A DNA stretch of 64,000 nt from Thermogladius calderae 1633 (GCF_000264495.1 NC_017954.1:1054001-1118000); one strand, 5' to 3'; numbered from the stretch's first letter, positions 8,185-17,909 are shown. Notes: generated by a model not told the origin, from the sequence alone. Numbers and translations: made by a program.

Positions 8185-8816
8185 TGCCTCTTGACCCTGC
8201 CCAGGATGTCGGAGACGATTTTGCCTACCGTGAGGATGATCATTATCACCGTTAGGCCCCAGACTATCGGGATGAGTATCTGTGTCAGGGTCTTCACGTT
8301 GATCCCGCCGACGTCGAGTGCGAAGACCAGCACCGCCAGGTAGAAGAGTAGCCTGAGGTACTCTCCTACGGGGGTGAGGAACTCGAGCGTCCCACCGGGC
8401 TCGCCGCCCTTGTACACGTAGCCTACGAAGGCGTCGACTAGGATGAAGCCCACGACTATTACGATAAAGGCCTTCACGAAGCCGAAGACGTAGACGTATA
8501 CTATGTCCAGTATCACCGCCGCGGCTACGGTGTTGTTGACGAGGCTGAACCAGGTGGCGAGCCCGAGTAAGGTCCCAGCGACCAGTACAACCCACATCGA
8601 GACCCTACCGAAGAACTCGCCTACGGTCATACCCGACCTCAGGATCGCCCTCCCTAGGTGGAACTTTATCATCCAGTCCGAGAAGCCCGTCTTACCCGCC
8701 ATGTAGGTTATGAAGTACTTTACGAGCCTGCCGATGACGTATGTGACGATGACTATTGCGAGGAGTATCAGAGTGGCTATTACGTAGTCTAGGAGAACGC
8801 TAGTGGAGAAGAACAC
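8181..8816 (-). CDS. Multi-helix membrane protein, possibly MscS-related
   Basis: 211 residues with four to five hydrophobic helices (about 9-37, 73-90, 95-128, 146-163 and 180-200). It has the look of small archaeal proteins with conserved TM-helix repeats that belong to the edge of the MscS mechanosensitive family, but I see no MscS beta domain. It starts with GTG at 8816, overlapping the HAD gene by 17 bases, and ends in the ATGA that starts the glycosyltransferase gene. The position between phosphatase and glycosyltransferase genes matches the channel gene of the T. tenax trehalose operon, so an osmotic-release channel is the working guess. Confidence 0.7.
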   Translation of the reverse strand: MFFSTSVLLDYVIATLILLAIVIVTYVIGRLVKYFITYMAGKTGFSDWMIKFHLGRAILRSGMTVGEFFGRVSMWVVLVAGTLLGLATWFSLVNNTVAAAVILDIVYVYVFGFVKAFIVIVVGFILVDAFVGYVYKGGEPGGTLEFLTPVGEYLRLLFYLAVLVFALDVGGINVKTLTQILIPIVWGLTVIMIILTVGKIVSDILGRVKRQ

Positions 8817-9510
8817 CCATAAGCCACCTGTGTAAGTCCTTGAACTCGACTATGTAGTCGAAACTTAAAACTCTAACCATGTGCCGGTTGTACTCGTGGA
8901 GGACGAGAACCTTCACGTCCGCCTTCTCGAAGGCTGGTACGTCGTTCTCGCTGTCGCCGAAGTAGTACACCCTCCCGACCCCCAAGAGCCTCCGTGCCAC
9001 GTCTATAACCCTCGACTTGTCGGGCCTCGCCGCGTAGACGTCGACAAACGGGCTGCCCCGGTAGCTCAGCACGTACAGCCCGCTCTTCTCGGCCTCGTCG
9101 AGGAACGAGCCCAGCCCCTCGGGCTCGCTACCGCAGGCCCTGTAGTCTATGGAGACCCCCAGTAGCCTCTTCTCCAGCGACCTCTTCTCCTCAACGAAGA
9201 CGCACTTCTCCCAAGGGTACATGTGCAAGAGCCTCTCGAGCCCCTCCGATCTCCCCCTCTCAACCACCTCCCTCGCAAGCAGGTAGTAGTCGCCAGCCAC
9301 AATCTCGAGCCCGGTGACCAAGCCCAGTATTCTGGCCCACGGCGCCCTCTCCTTCACAAACCAGTAGTCCTTGCTGGTCGCGACACCGAGGAGAAACTTC
9401 TTAGATAATCCCTCCAGCACGGACGCGAGCTCGCGGGAGGGGAAGGCCCTCTCCCTCGGGGCGTCAATGGGGCTGAGAGTACCGTCATAGTCGAAAATCA
9501 ACGCCTCCAT
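8800..9510 (-). CDS. HAD-superfamily (IIB) sugar-phosphate phosphatase
   Basis: 236 residues. HAD motif I is FDYDGTLSP at residues 6-14 with the nucleophile Asp and the acid/base Asp. Motif II is GVATSKDY (Thr/Ser), then a basic residue in the ARPDKSR region, and motif III/IV is GDSENDVPAF near residue 192. The DYDGTLSP start resembles trehalose-6-phosphate phosphatases, while GDSENDVPAF resembles sucrose- and mannosylglycerate-phosphate phosphatases; both make compatible solutes. There is no synthase domain fused to it. It is first in the cassette. A TATA box (CTATAAGG, 9546-9553) precedes it with a leader of about 14 bases. Confidence 0.8.
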   Translation of the reverse strand: MEALIFDYDGTLSPIDAPRERAFPSRELASVLEGLSKKFLLGVATSKDYWFVKERAPWARILGLVTGLEIVAGDYYLLAREVVERGRSEGLERLLHMYPWEKCVFVEEKRSLEKRLLGVSIDYRACGSEPEGLGSFLDEAEKSGLYVLSYRGSPFVDVYAARPDKSRVIDVARRLLGVGRVYYFGDSENDVPAFEKADVKVLVLHEYNRHMVRVLSFDYIVEFKDLHRWLMGVLLH

Positions 9511-9545
9511 CCCAACACCACAGGAAACTACTAAGAAGGACCACC

Positions 9546-9597
9546 CCTTATAGCCTAGAGACTTTTAATAGCGTTCACGACGAGAATAGTTTAAGTA
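9546..9597. promoter_or_regulatory. Divergent TATA boxes between the HAD cassette and the surface-protein gene
   Basis: Minus strand: CTATAAGG at 9546-9553, about 26 bases before a start near 9524 for the HAD gene. Plus strand: TTTAAGTA at 9590-9597 predicts a start near 9619 for the gene at 9643. The rest of this 130-base gap shows no other feature. Confidence 0.45.
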
Positions 9598-9642
9598 GGG
9601 GTTGTTTTGTAAAAACCAGCTCTGACAGGGATGGGATAGCCA

Positions 9643-11124
9643 TTGAGCCGCGGCTACCAATGGTTTGCCGATGCGGCGGCGTCTCGGATAGCCTTCAGTA
9701 CACGACCAAGGCCGGGAAAATACACTGTACTGCTCTCACTTGTGACCCTAGTCCTCATAGTAACGTCGCAAACCCTAGTAGCCACAGTCTTCAACTACAG
9801 CCCTGTTACCTCTAGAGTGCAGCCGACCGCACCTCCAGTTACACTACAAGGGATACCCACCACCTACTGCCTACTGCTCAGTAGAACGAGTAGAGGGGCC
9901 ATATACTACACAGACTTCGAGCAGTACCCTCCCCAGGGATGGAGTGCTAATGGTGGAGCTTGGCAGAACACGACAGGATACAAGGGGAGTGGTCTATCCG
10001 GTAGCGACAATAATAGAGGTATTGGCGGGGCATCCCAGTACTACTACAACACACTGGTGTCATCCTACTCCTCGCTCTGGTTCTCGGTGAAGGTAAGGTA
10101 CACTAGCGGAGGTGGGTATTACGGACTAGCTATTCTGGACTCAAGGGTAAGGTCGATGGTGACCATAGAGATCACTACGGGGGGAAGTCTTGAAAGCTGG
10201 TCGTATATTAATGCGTGGACTCGATTGTATTCCACACCAATACCAAACTACAACTCGGCAAACTGGTATGTGATAGTAGTCAACTACACCTACTCGGCGG
10301 GGACGCTCACCCTCCAAGCCCGAGTCTACGACGTCTCGGGGAACCTGCTTGTCCAGCGCACGTGGTCAGTAGGGTTCACACCCGGGTACATCGCGTTGGA
10401 AGTCGATGGCGTGACCGCGGTCTTCGACGACTTCATAATCTCCGTTTCTGACCCCAGGTATGTCTCCTTCGTGAACATACCCGCGGGCTACAGTGTTGAG
10501 GTCTGGGACAACCTCGGCAACCTTGTTTCCTCCGGGGTCTCGACCGGGGCCACCTTGTCTCTCAACGTTGTCTCCGACATAGTTGTCGGGACAGGCACAG
10601 ACGGCAGGATACTAGTCAAGGGTTCAGACGGGGCTCTATGCCTCATTTACACGGAGCCGGACTCTATCTTGGGGGATGACGTGTACAGCCTAGTGCTCGG
10701 GTCTTTAAGCTATAATCTCGGCGCGAACAGAACCTCTATAAGCGTTAGTGCGACCTTGTCCAGCTCGCCCACGTCCTACACGGTGGTCGCTTTTCTAAAC
10801 GCGTCGAACACGGACTCCAAGGCCTACTACGCTAGGCTGGTTCTCGATACGGCTTCTAGTAGCTTAACCGGTTTAACAGCCAATATCGCTCTCCGCTCAC
10901 CCGGCGGGTACTCCACGCCTATAGTAGTGGTCAACGGCGTCGCGCAGACGACCTCGACGAGCTTTGTCCTACTACCCACGGGCGGATACGTTGTCGCCAA
11001 TTTAACGGGCTACGCGACTGCGGGTAGTAGCGGCGTCCTGAACATGCTGCTGGAGTACTGCTCCCTCGGCAACGAGCAAGGAGTGTGCGTTTACTACCCT
11101 GTTACGCTCTCCTACCGGGCGTGA
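9643..11124 (+). CDS. Membrane-anchored extracellular protein with jelly-roll (LamG-like) domain
   Basis: 493 residues; function unknown. A single hydrophobic helix at about 28-50 follows a basic N-terminus, so the rest should lie outside the cell, as an uncleaved N-terminal anchor or signal. Residues about 88-265 (from YYTDFEQYPPQGW, rich in Gly, Tyr, Ser and Trp, ending DDFIISV) look like a concanavalin/laminin-G type beta sandwich of the kind that binds sugars. This is followed by a small PEGA-like segment (VNIPAGYSVEVWD) and a beta-rich Ser/Thr-rich tail. Several N-glycosylation sequons occur. Codon use is richer in A/T-ending codons than its neighbours. TTG start assumed. Confidence 0.7.
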   Translation: MSRGYQWFADAAASRIAFSTRPRPGKYTVLLSLVTLVLIVTSQTLVATVFNYSPVTSRVQPTAPPVTLQGIPTTYCLLLSRTSRGAIYYTDFEQYPPQGWSANGGAWQNTTGYKGSGLSGSDNNRGIGGASQYYYNTLVSSYSSLWFSVKVRYTSGGGYYGLAILDSRVRSMVTIEITTGGSLESWSYINAWTRLYSTPIPNYNSANWYVIVVNYTYSAGTLTLQARVYDVSGNLLVQRTWSVGFTPGYIALEVDGVTAVFDDFIISVSDPRYVSFVNIPAGYSVEVWDNLGNLVSSGVSTGATLSLNVVSDIVVGTGTDGRILVKGSDGALCLIYTEPDSILGDDVYSLVLGSLSYNLGANRTSISVSATLSSSPTSYTVVAFLNASNTDSKAYYARLVLDTASSSLTGLTANIALRSPGGYSTPIVVVNGVAQTTSTSFVLLPTGGYVVANLTGYATAGSSGVLNMLLEYCSLGNEQGVCVYYPVTLSYRA

Positions 11125-11154
11125 CGACCTCGAGCCGGCCGCCTCCCAGCAGGC

Positions 11155-12177
11155 CTAGTCCAGCGGCTTGGCAATGTAGATCCCGTCCTGGTTCTCGACG
11201 ACTCTGGCCCTGACCTTCCTCGGGGTATAGTCTTCGACGCCGACCAACGTGACGACCACCCTCTCCTCGGGGTCGACGGCGATCGCCTCCCCTCTTAGCC
11301 AGCCGGGTAGCCTCACGTGGAGGTCGACGACCTCGCCCCTCCTGTAGATCAGCGGTATCCTCGGGGCTCTCCTGAACCCCATGTCTATCTTCCTGTAGTC
11401 GAGGACCACTCCGAACCTCTCCTCAAGGGCGTGGATGTAGTCGTAGAACTCTCTCCAGGAGGGCTCCCTAGCCCCGGGGACCTTCCTCCCGTACTTGTGG
11501 GCCTCGTACTTCTGGACCCCGAACCCGGGGAACCTCTTCCCGACGCCTATTCTGAGACCCCACTCTATTACCCCGACGATGTCCTCGTCGTTGACCCCCG
11601 GTATCCAGACGGGCGCGAGCATGACGTCTACCCCGGTCTCCCTCACCGTGTACTCCACTACTTCCACGACCTTTTCGACCCTGTACCAGGGGACTCCTGT
11701 CAGCCACCTCGCCTTCACAGGGTCCAGCGTGTCGACGCTCACGTTGAGCCTGTCGAGCCCCGCGTCCCAGAGCCTGTCCACGAGCTGTCTAGTGAGCGTG
11801 AAACCCCTCGTCTCCATCGCCACCCTGGGCACGAACCCCTTCAGCTCCTCCACTACCCGGGCTATCTCCGGGTGCGTCGGGGGCTCCCCCACCCCGTCGA
11901 GCAACGCCTCGACCACCTCCCCGTTCTTCAGCCTGTACGCTAGTCTCGCCCAGTCCAGTAACCAGTCGGCGTCGACCACGAACTCGCTCAGCCTCCTCCT
12001 CGAGTAGGGGCCCGCGTCGACGCTACAGTAGACGCAGTTGTAGGGGCAGAGGGTCGTGGCCCTGACCTGGAGTACGTTAGTCCCCCTGTCCAAGACGCCG
12101 AATGCTATGTGCCCGAAGAGCGGGAGGTCGTCAACGTAGACTAGGGTCCTGCCGCCCCACACTCTGGTCGTCTTCAA
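11155..12177 (-). CDS. Radical SAM protein with C-terminal TRAM-like domain
   Basis: 340 residues. The radical SAM cluster motif CPYNCVYC (Cys44, Cys48, Cys51) is followed by the SAM-binding elements DGVGEPPTHPE and the METRGF and LNVSVDT strands. The last ~60 residues (VVVTLVGVEDYTPRKVRARVV) resemble a TRAM/OB RNA-binding fold, as found in tRNA-modifying enzymes. It belongs to an archaeal radical SAM group of unknown substrate; RNA modification is an inference from the tail. It starts with TTG; a 7-bp inverted repeat lies in its leader. Confidence 0.78.
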   Translation of the reverse strand: MKTTRVWGGRTLVYVDDLPLFGHIAFGVLDRGTNVLQVRATTLCPYNCVYCSVDAGPYSRRRLSEFVVDADWLLDWARLAYRLKNGEVVEALLDGVGEPPTHPEIARVVEELKGFVPRVAMETRGFTLTRQLVDRLWDAGLDRLNVSVDTLDPVKARWLTGVPWYRVEKVVEVVEYTVRETGVDVMLAPVWIPGVNDEDIVGVIEWGLRIGVGKRFPGFGVQKYEAHKYGRKVPGAREPSWREFYDYIHALEERFGVVLDYRKIDMGFRRAPRIPLIYRRGEVVDLHVRLPGWLRGEAIAVDPEERVVVTLVGVEDYTPRKVRARVVENQDGIYIAKPLD

Positions 12178-12193
12178 GGGCCTACACCGCTCT

Positions 12194-12219
12194 ACTCGCC
12201 TAAGTCTCGCTGGGCGAGT
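12194..12219. repeat. Inverted repeat ACTCGCC/GGCGAGT
   Basis: Perfect 7-bp arms at 12194-12200 and 12213-12219 with a 12-base loop, 17 bases before the start of the radical SAM gene. A likely shared A/T element (ATTAATAAAC on the minus strand, near 12257-12267) lies farther upstream. The repeat would fold in the leader of that gene or act as an operator; no function is proven. Confidence 0.35.
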
Positions 12220-12300
12220 GTCGGCCTACTGCTCACACCAGCACGCTACTGTTACTGTTTATTAATCGCCTCGGATAAAGATAGAGGGGAGACTGGGAGA

Positions 12301-13644
12301 ATGGTTATACCAGGGGGCAGCTACAGGAGGGGCCCGCCCCCCTACCTTACCATAGGGCTGATCGCCGCGAACACGGCTGTCTACGTCTACACCAGTTATC
12401 AAAACTACCTTTTGGAGTCCTCGGCGTGGTCTATCTACAGCTTGGGGTTCACCCCCTACCTGCTCTTCTCCAGCCCTGTCCAGGGGCTCATCAGGGTCTT
12501 CACAGCGATGTTCACCCACGCGGACATACTACACATATTCTTCAACATGTACTTCCTCTACTTGTTCGGCTACAGCGTGGAGAACTACCTGGGCAGGCTC
12601 AGGTACCTCCTCGTCTACTTCGCCTCCGGGGTCGTCGCAAGCCTCTTCCACACCGCCTTCTCCTCCGTGTCGAACTGGGGTCTACTCATGACGCCCGCTG
12701 TTGGGGCTAGCGGGGCGATATCAGGTGTCCTGGGCGCGTACCTCATACTCTTCCCCAACACCAAGATGAGCATGTGCACGATACTCGTCATCCTCCCCGT
12801 GTGCTTCCCAGTGGCTTCCTACGTCTTCATGATACTCTGGTTCGCCCTCCAGGTGATATACGGGTACTTCACAGCGACCACCATAGCCACCTTCGCCCAC
12901 GTAGGGGGCTTCCTGACGGGTATACTGGGCACGTGGCTCATAGCGCGGAGGCTCACGAAGCAGTACCAGCAGACTACCGGGATGTCTCTAGCAGACATAC
13001 TAGGCTCGCTAGGGATAATACTCAGGGGTAGGAGGGGCCTGGGTAGGGTAGCGAAAGGCGTCCTAGTGGCGCTCATACTCGCTGTCGTAGCAGGCTACCT
13101 CTACGGTGCTCTAGGGTCGGTCTTAGCAGGGCCCCAGACCTACGTCTTGAGCGTGAGCGCCGACGGTGTCGGCGACAAGGTCTTGATGGTCCTCCAGGGC
13201 GGGGCGGTCTACGTGACGACGAGCCAGGTGGACGAGGTCAGGGTCTTGATCAACAGGCTACGAGACACGTTCTTCTACGACCCTGGCTCGGCTAACAACA
13301 CTAGGGTAGTACAGGAGTCGTACGCCACGCAGGTCTCGGGCGTCTCTGTACCGGTCGAGCTTAATGCCGAGGTCACTTACGGCTACAGTGGTGTACTCGA
13401 GAACGCGACCGGCGTAATGCTGTCACGTGTAGTCAACGTCAACCCCTACACCGGGGTCGGGCGGCTGGGGCCTAGTATACAGATATCCTTCAACATCAGC
13501 GCTGCCGAGGTGAACTGGGCCGTGGGCGTCCTAGCCCTGGACGTCCTGGCGATCGCAGTCTCGTCTGCCACTGTTATGGCCGTACTGAGGTCTGACGAAG
13601 CCTCGGCGATAGGCGAGGAGCTCGACTTACTGCCCTTCGCCTAG
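12301..13644 (+). CDS. Rhomboid-family intramembrane serine protease with C-terminal outer domain
   Basis: 447 residues. Residues 15-220 form a six-helix rhomboid core with catalytic Ser137 in GASGAISG and His200 in FAHVGGF; the His73/His78/Asn82 cluster (FTHADILHIFFN) is also typical. The rest is unusual for the family: a helix at about 245-265, a roughly 150-residue beta-rich segment with N-glycosylation sequons (about 270-410), and a final helix at 413-430. It cleaves membrane-spanning substrates; natural targets here are unknown. A TATA element (TTTATTAA near 12258) places transcription start just before the ATG. Confidence 0.9.
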   Translation: MVIPGGSYRRGPPPYLTIGLIAANTAVYVYTSYQNYLLESSAWSIYSLGFTPYLLFSSPVQGLIRVFTAMFTHADILHIFFNMYFLYLFGYSVENYLGRLRYLLVYFASGVVASLFHTAFSSVSNWGLLMTPAVGASGAISGVLGAYLILFPNTKMSMCTILVILPVCFPVASYVFMILWFALQVIYGYFTATTIATFAHVGGFLTGILGTWLIARRLTKQYQQTTGMSLADILGSLGIILRGRRGLGRVAKGVLVALILAVVAGYLYGALGSVLAGPQTYVLSVSADGVGDKVLMVLQGGAVYVTTSQVDEVRVLINRLRDTFFYDPGSANNTRVVQESYATQVSGVSVPVELNAEVTYGYSGVLENATGVMLSRVVNVNPYTGVGRLGPSIQISFNISAAEVNWAVGVLALDVLAIAVSSATVMAVLRSDEASAIGEELDLLPFA

Positions 13645-13774
13645 CCCGGTATCAAGCACCCGCAATGGGCCCCCTTCGCGTACAACGTATCAAGCAGGGC
13701 ACAGGCAATCCGAGGGGTTCCAACAGTACAACGCTAAAGAACGAGTAGGCCAATGGAGGGGCTGGGTTCAAAAA
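13645..13774. other. Short intergenic stretch
   Basis: 130 bases between convergent rhomboid and atpD genes. It contains a T-run on the minus strand just past the atpD stop (about 13769-13773) that could serve termination, and a 10-base direct repeat (GTATCAAGCA at 13649 and 13687). I see no gene. Confidence 0.3.
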
Positions 13775-14410
13775 CTACGTTGAAGGGGCCGCCCGGGTCT
13801 CGAGCATTCTCTTGACCTTTATAGCCCTTATAGTCTCCTCTCTGTAGGCCTCGTCGAACTTCATCGATAGGTACCTTATAGTCCTCTCGAGGCGTGGGAT
13901 GTAGACTTTCTCCAGCATGTTGACCACCCGCTTGAGCCTGGAGATCTCCGCCCCGATGTTCACTAGTGTCTTCTCGTACTCCACGACCCTGGCCACGGAC
14001 TCCAATATGTTGTTCCTCACAGCTTGTAGAGAGGCCAGCTCGGGCAACAAGTCGGGCTGGGGCTCCAGTCGAGTAGAGGGCTCGTAGGTGAACGTCCAAA
14101 CCCCCAGTATGTTCTTGTACCTCGCGTTCAAGTAGACATCCCCCTTTACGGCTACTGTCTGGGCCTCAACAGCCCGCCAACCGTGGATAGACATGGCCGT
14201 GTAGTAGGAAGCCAGGGCCTCGGAGAGGAGCTTGTTCAACCTCCTCCTCTCCTCCACGAGCTTGATGAGGGTCTCGCGGAAGGTCTGGAGTAGGAAGGAC
14301 TCCCTGTCCTTGAGTATGTTGTAGTACCTCCTCGCCAGGGATAGCCTCTTCCTCAGCCTAATAAGCTCCAGCTTCGTGGGCCTGCTGATCTTGATTAACT
14401 GCGTGCTCAC
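13775..14410 (-). CDS. atpD: A/V-type ATP synthase subunit D
   Basis: Central rotor shaft of the membrane ATPase. 211 residues, largely two long coiled-coil helices (about 10-65 and 120-195) around a small beta segment, as expected. It keeps the family N-terminus ([20 protein letters not shown]). It starts with GTG in a GTGA overlap with the atpB stop, and is the last gene of the H-I-K-E-C-F-A-B-D operon. Confidence 0.95.
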   Translation of the reverse strand: MSTQLIKISRPTKLELIRLRKRLSLARRYYNILKDRESFLLQTFRETLIKLVEERRRLNKLLSEALASYYTAMSIHGWRAVEAQTVAVKGDVYLNARYKNILGVWTFTYEPSTRLEPQPDLLPELASLQAVRNNILESVARVVEYEKTLVNIGAEISRLKRVVNMLEKVYIPRLERTIRYLSMKFDEAYREETIRAIKVKRMLETRAAPST

Positions 14411-15795
14411 CTAGACACCCTGTACTTCGGGTGGTACTTCTTCACGAACTCGTCCCTGATCTTAAGCTCCTCTTCGGGGAGTATTGCCAGCAAGTCCCAG
14501 GCCAGGTCGAGCGTCTCCTCTATGCTCCTCCTCTCGGTCTCGCCTTGGTTTATGAACTTCAGCTCGAACTCGTCGGCGAACTCGAGGTACTTCTTGTCCT
14601 TCTCGCTCAGGGACTCGACGCCGACAATCGCGATTATCTCCCTGAGCCTCTGCCCCTCCGCATAAGCCGACATCAACTGGGAGAACACCTGGTGGTGGTC
14701 CTCCCTGGTTTTGCCGGGGCCTATACCCTCCTTCATCATTCTCGAGAGGGATAGGAACACGTCGACTGGCGGGTAGATGCCCTTCCTCCACAGGTCTCTC
14801 GAGAGGACTATCTGGCCCTCGGTGATGTACCCGGTGAGGTCTGGTATCGGGTGTGTTATGTCGTCGTCGGGCATTGTTAGGATCGGCATTATTGTGACGC
14901 TCCCCTTCTTCCCCTCCACTCTACCAGCCCTCTCGTACATCGTGGCTAGGTCAGTGTACATGTAGCCAGGGTAGCCCCTCCTACCAGGCACCTCCTCTCT
15001 AGCAGCCGATATCTCCTTCAGGCTCTCGCAGTAGTTCGTCATGTCCGTGAGGATCGCCAGGACGTGCATGTCCTGTCTCCAAGCCAGGTACTCCGCGGTG
15101 GTGAGCGCGACGCGTGGTAAGGCGAGCTTCTCCACGGGGGGCGCCGAGGCGGGTGCCAGAAACGCCACAGTCCTGTCTATTGCGCCCATTCCTTTCAGCT
15201 CGTTTATGAAGTACATCGCCTCCTCGAACGTGACCCCCACAGCACCGAAGACCACTGCGAAGCTCTCGCCACTGCCCTTCACGCTCGCCTGCCTGACTAT
15301 TTGCATCGCAATCTTGTTGTGTGGTAGCCCGGAGCCGGAGAATATGGGGAGCTTCTGACCCCTCACCAGCGTGAGCATGCCGTCTATGACCGAGATACCC
15401 GTCTCGATGAACTCCGACGGGGGCATCCTGAGAGCCGGGTTCAAGGGGTCGCCGTGTATGTCAAGGTAGTCCTCGGGGAGTATCTCCGGGCCCCCATCTA
15501 TAGGCTTGCCCAGCCCGTTGAATATCCTGCCCAGCATGTCCGTGGACACGGGTATCTTGAGCGTCTCGCCTCTCAGCCGGACGGTCGTCTTACCCGGCGT
15601 TATCCCCAGGGAGGAGCCGAACACCTGTACGACCGTGATCTCCTGGCTTATGTCAACGACCTGCCCCAGCCTCGTTTCTCCCTCTACGTCGATCTCGACT
15701 AGCTCGCCGTAGGCCACCTTGGGTAGCGACTTGACGAAGACCAGCGACCCCTTTGCGCCGGTTATCTGCCTAGTCTCCCTGACGTAGAGGGGCAT
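14407..15795 (-). CDS. atpB: A/V-type ATP synthase subunit B (regulatory)
   Basis: Non-catalytic nucleotide-binding stator subunit of the A1 head. 462 residues from ATG at 15795; a GTG at 15807 is in frame but ATG lies just after the atpA stop and is preceded by GGTGG. The conserved core includes the [21 protein letters not shown] region where the catalytic subunit has its P-loop; here the lysine/threonine P-loop is absent, as normal for B. The segment [17 protein letters not shown] is also typical. Confidence 0.97.
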   Translation of the reverse strand: MPLYVRETRQITGAKGSLVFVKSLPKVAYGELVEIDVEGETRLGQVVDISQEITVVQVFGSSLGITPGKTTVRLRGETLKIPVSTDMLGRIFNGLGKPIDGGPEILPEDYLDIHGDPLNPALRMPPSEFIETGISVIDGMLTLVRGQKLPIFSGSGLPHNKIAMQIVRQASVKGSGESFAVVFGAVGVTFEEAMYFINELKGMGAIDRTVAFLAPASAPPVEKLALPRVALTTAEYLAWRQDMHVLAILTDMTNYCESLKEISAAREEVPGRRGYPGYMYTDLATMYERAGRVEGKKGSVTIMPILTMPDDDITHPIPDLTGYITEGQIVLSRDLWRKGIYPPVDVFLSLSRMMKEGIGPGKTREDHHQVFSQLMSAYAEGQRLREIIAIVGVESLSEKDKKYLEFADEFELKFINQGETERRSIEETLDLAWDLLAILPEEELKIRDEFVKKYHPKYRVSR

Positions 15796-15799
15796 GGCC

Positions 15800-17584
15800 T
15801 CAACCACCCGTAAGCTTCTTTACCTCCACCTCTAGGGTCTGTACGTAGTCGTTGTAGACTTTCTCTACTTCGTGTGGAGCGTAGAGCTTGAGCTTGTAGA
15901 CCATGTAGGGCGACTTCAACTCCCTGATCTTGAACAGGGGCACGTTGCTCTTTATCAGCGAGAGGGCTACCTCGTGGAACCTCCTTATCGCCTCCATGAT
16001 CAGGAACCCCTTCTCGAGTGGTGAGAACGCGTCGTTGGGGTCGTAGGCGTACTGCTGGAGGAAGCCCTCCCTGATCATCCTCGCGACCTCGAGCGTGAGC
16101 TTGTCCTCCTCGGGTAGGGCCTCGGGCCCCACCAGCCTGACGATGTCGAGTAGCTCGGCCTCGCGCTGCAGAATCTTGACGAACATGTTCCTCGTCTCGT
16201 GCCACCTTCCAGCAGAGCGCTCGTCGAGGTACTCCTTTACGTAGTCTACGTAGAGGCTGTAGCTCATCAGCCAGTTTATAGCGGGGAAGTGCCTCCTCGT
16301 AGCCAGGTCGTAGTCGAGAGCGTACAGGGCCTGGACGTACCGGAGCGTGTTCCTTACAACGGGCTCGCTGAAGTCGCCGCCCGGCGGTGAGACAGCGCCG
16401 AATATAGTCACGCTACCCGTCCTCTCCGGCCTACCGAGGGCTACGACCCGGCCGGCCCTCTCGTAGAACTCGGCGAGCCTCGAGGCGAGGTAAGCGGGGA
16501 AGCCCTCCTCGCCGGGCATCTCCTCCATTCTCCCGCTTATCTCCCTCATCGCCTCCGCCCACCTGCTCGTCGAGTCCGCGACAAGCAGCACGTCGTAGCC
16601 CATGTCCCTGAAGTACTCCGCGAGCGTCACCCCGAGCAGGACGCTTGTCTCACGGGCGGCCACCGGCATGTTGCTAGTGTTGGCTATGAAGATGGACCTC
16701 TCCATCATCGGCCTGTTCCTCCTGACGTCGTGGAGCTCTAGGAAGCTCTTTAGGGCGTCCGCCATCTCGTTGCCCCTCTCGCCGCAGCCGACGAAGATTG
16801 CTATGTCGGCGTAGGACCACTTGGCTAGCGACTGTAGCAGGACCGTCTTGCCCGTCCCGAAGCCGCCCGGTACAGCCGCTTTACCGCCCTTCGCGATGGG
16901 GAACATCAGGTCTATAACCCTGATACCAGTGGTCAGGGGCTCGGAGGGCGGGAGCTTCTCCTTGTAGGGTCTGGGTATTCTCACAGGCCACCTGTGGTAG
17001 AGCTTGACCTCGTGCTTCTTGTCGCCCGACTCCACAACTGCCACAACGTCCTCTACGCTGTACTCTCCGTCGCCTGCTCTCCAGGTCAGCGTCCCGCTAA
17101 CCCCCGGTGGAATCATGATCTTGTGCGTAACGATCGGCGTCTCCTGTACAAGGCCTATCGTGTCCCCGGGCTCCACTTTGTCGCCTACCCTGACCCTCTG
17201 GTCGGCCGCGAACACCCATTTAGTCGACCTGTTCAGCGAGTTGACCCTCACTCCTCTCTTGATGAAGATGTCGTTCACGGCTTTGGCGATCTCGACCTCT
17301 GGCCTCTGGAGGCCGTCGTAGATAGTGCCTATCAAACCCGGGCCCAGCTCGGCCGACAAGAGCTCGCCTGTGGCCTCCACTCGCTCGCCGACCGTTAGCC
17401 CGGTCGTCTCCTCGTAGACCTGGATGTAGGCTCTCTCCCCCCTGACGCTTATTACCTCGCCGATCAGGCCCTCCTCGCCGACGTAGACGACCTCGTACAT
17501 CATGGGGGAGGGTATACCGGTCGCTACCACCAGGGGTCCGGCTATCCTGTGGATCCTACCGGTCCTGGAGGGCAAGCTAAACAC
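15800..17584 (-). CDS. atpA: A/V-type ATP synthase subunit A (catalytic)
   Basis: Catalytic subunit. 594 residues from GTG 17584, with P-loop GGFGTGKT at 240-247, the A-specific non-homologous insert (about 110-190), and the GERGNEMAD segment with the catalytic Glu. A TTG at 17575 lies 7 bases after GGGTG and is an equally good start. Its stop lies a few bases before the atpB start. No intein is present, which is worth noting because catalytic A subunits of some archaea carry one. Confidence 0.97.
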   Translation of the reverse strand: MFSLPSRTGRIHRIAGPLVVATGIPSPMMYEVVYVGEEGLIGEVISVRGERAYIQVYEETTGLTVGERVEATGELLSAELGPGLIGTIYDGLQRPEVEIAKAVNDIFIKRGVRVNSLNRSTKWVFAADQRVRVGDKVEPGDTIGLVQETPIVTHKIMIPPGVSGTLTWRAGDGEYSVEDVVAVVESGDKKHEVKLYHRWPVRIPRPYKEKLPPSEPLTTGIRVIDLMFPIAKGGKAAVPGGFGTGKTVLLQSLAKWSYADIAIFVGCGERGNEMADALKSFLELHDVRRNRPMMERSIFIANTSNMPVAARETSVLLGVTLAEYFRDMGYDVLLVADSTSRWAEAMREISGRMEEMPGEEGFPAYLASRLAEFYERAGRVVALGRPERTGSVTIFGAVSPPGGDFSEPVVRNTLRYVQALYALDYDLATRRHFPAINWLMSYSLYVDYVKEYLDERSAGRWHETRNMFVKILQREAELLDIVRLVGPEALPEEDKLTLEVARMIREGFLQQYAYDPNDAFSPLEKGFLIMEAIRRFHEVALSLIKSNVPLFKIRELKSPYMVYKLKLYAPHEVEKVYNDYVQTLEVEVKKLTGG

Positions 17585-17909
17585 CCAGCTGATACCCTAC
17601 TATTCGTGAGGCAAACTTTAAGTAATATGCCTTTGGATCGGATTGGAGAAAAACTTCTTTGTCTGGTACGAGGGTCACCACTGGCCCGAACCCCTTCTCG
17701 TTCAAGGCGAGGACGTCTAACCCGGCTTCCCTGGCAAGAGACTCCTCGACAAGGATAGCAGCTGTGTGCTTGTCGTTTTTGAGCTCGCTTAATAATCTCC
17801 ACACCTCCTCCTTAGTCGCCACGACCACGTTCTTAAAACCGATCAGCCTGTAGAAGTGCTCGTGGTCTTTCCTCGAGACGACCACCAATCTTCTCTGCTC
17901 AACCGACAC
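17577..17909 (-). CDS. atpF: A/V-type ATP synthase subunit F
   Basis: 110-residue Rossmann-like rotor accessory protein that binds the D shaft. Recognised by the pattern VVVSRKDHEHFYRLIGF and the central AAILVEESLA strand, and by its place between C and A. The gene overlaps atpC by 11 bases and atpA by 8. Confidence 0.92.
   Translation of the reverse strand: MSVEQRRLVVVSRKDHEHFYRLIGFKNVVVATKEEVWRLLSELKNDKHTAAILVEESLAREAGLDVLALNEKGFGPVVTLVPDKEVFLQSDPKAYYLKFASRIVGYQLGV

Noticed and set aside
6937-8595. Extended N-terminus of the glycosyltransferase up to 8595
   Set aside because: The extra 137 codons overlap the membrane-protein gene in another frame and read as Arg-rich shadow sequence; ATG 8184 gives the normal coupled start.
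13649-13696. Ten-base direct repeat GTATCAAGCA, 38 bases apart, as an attachment site or array
   Set aside because: Only two short copies, no integrase, tRNA or mobile gene nearby.
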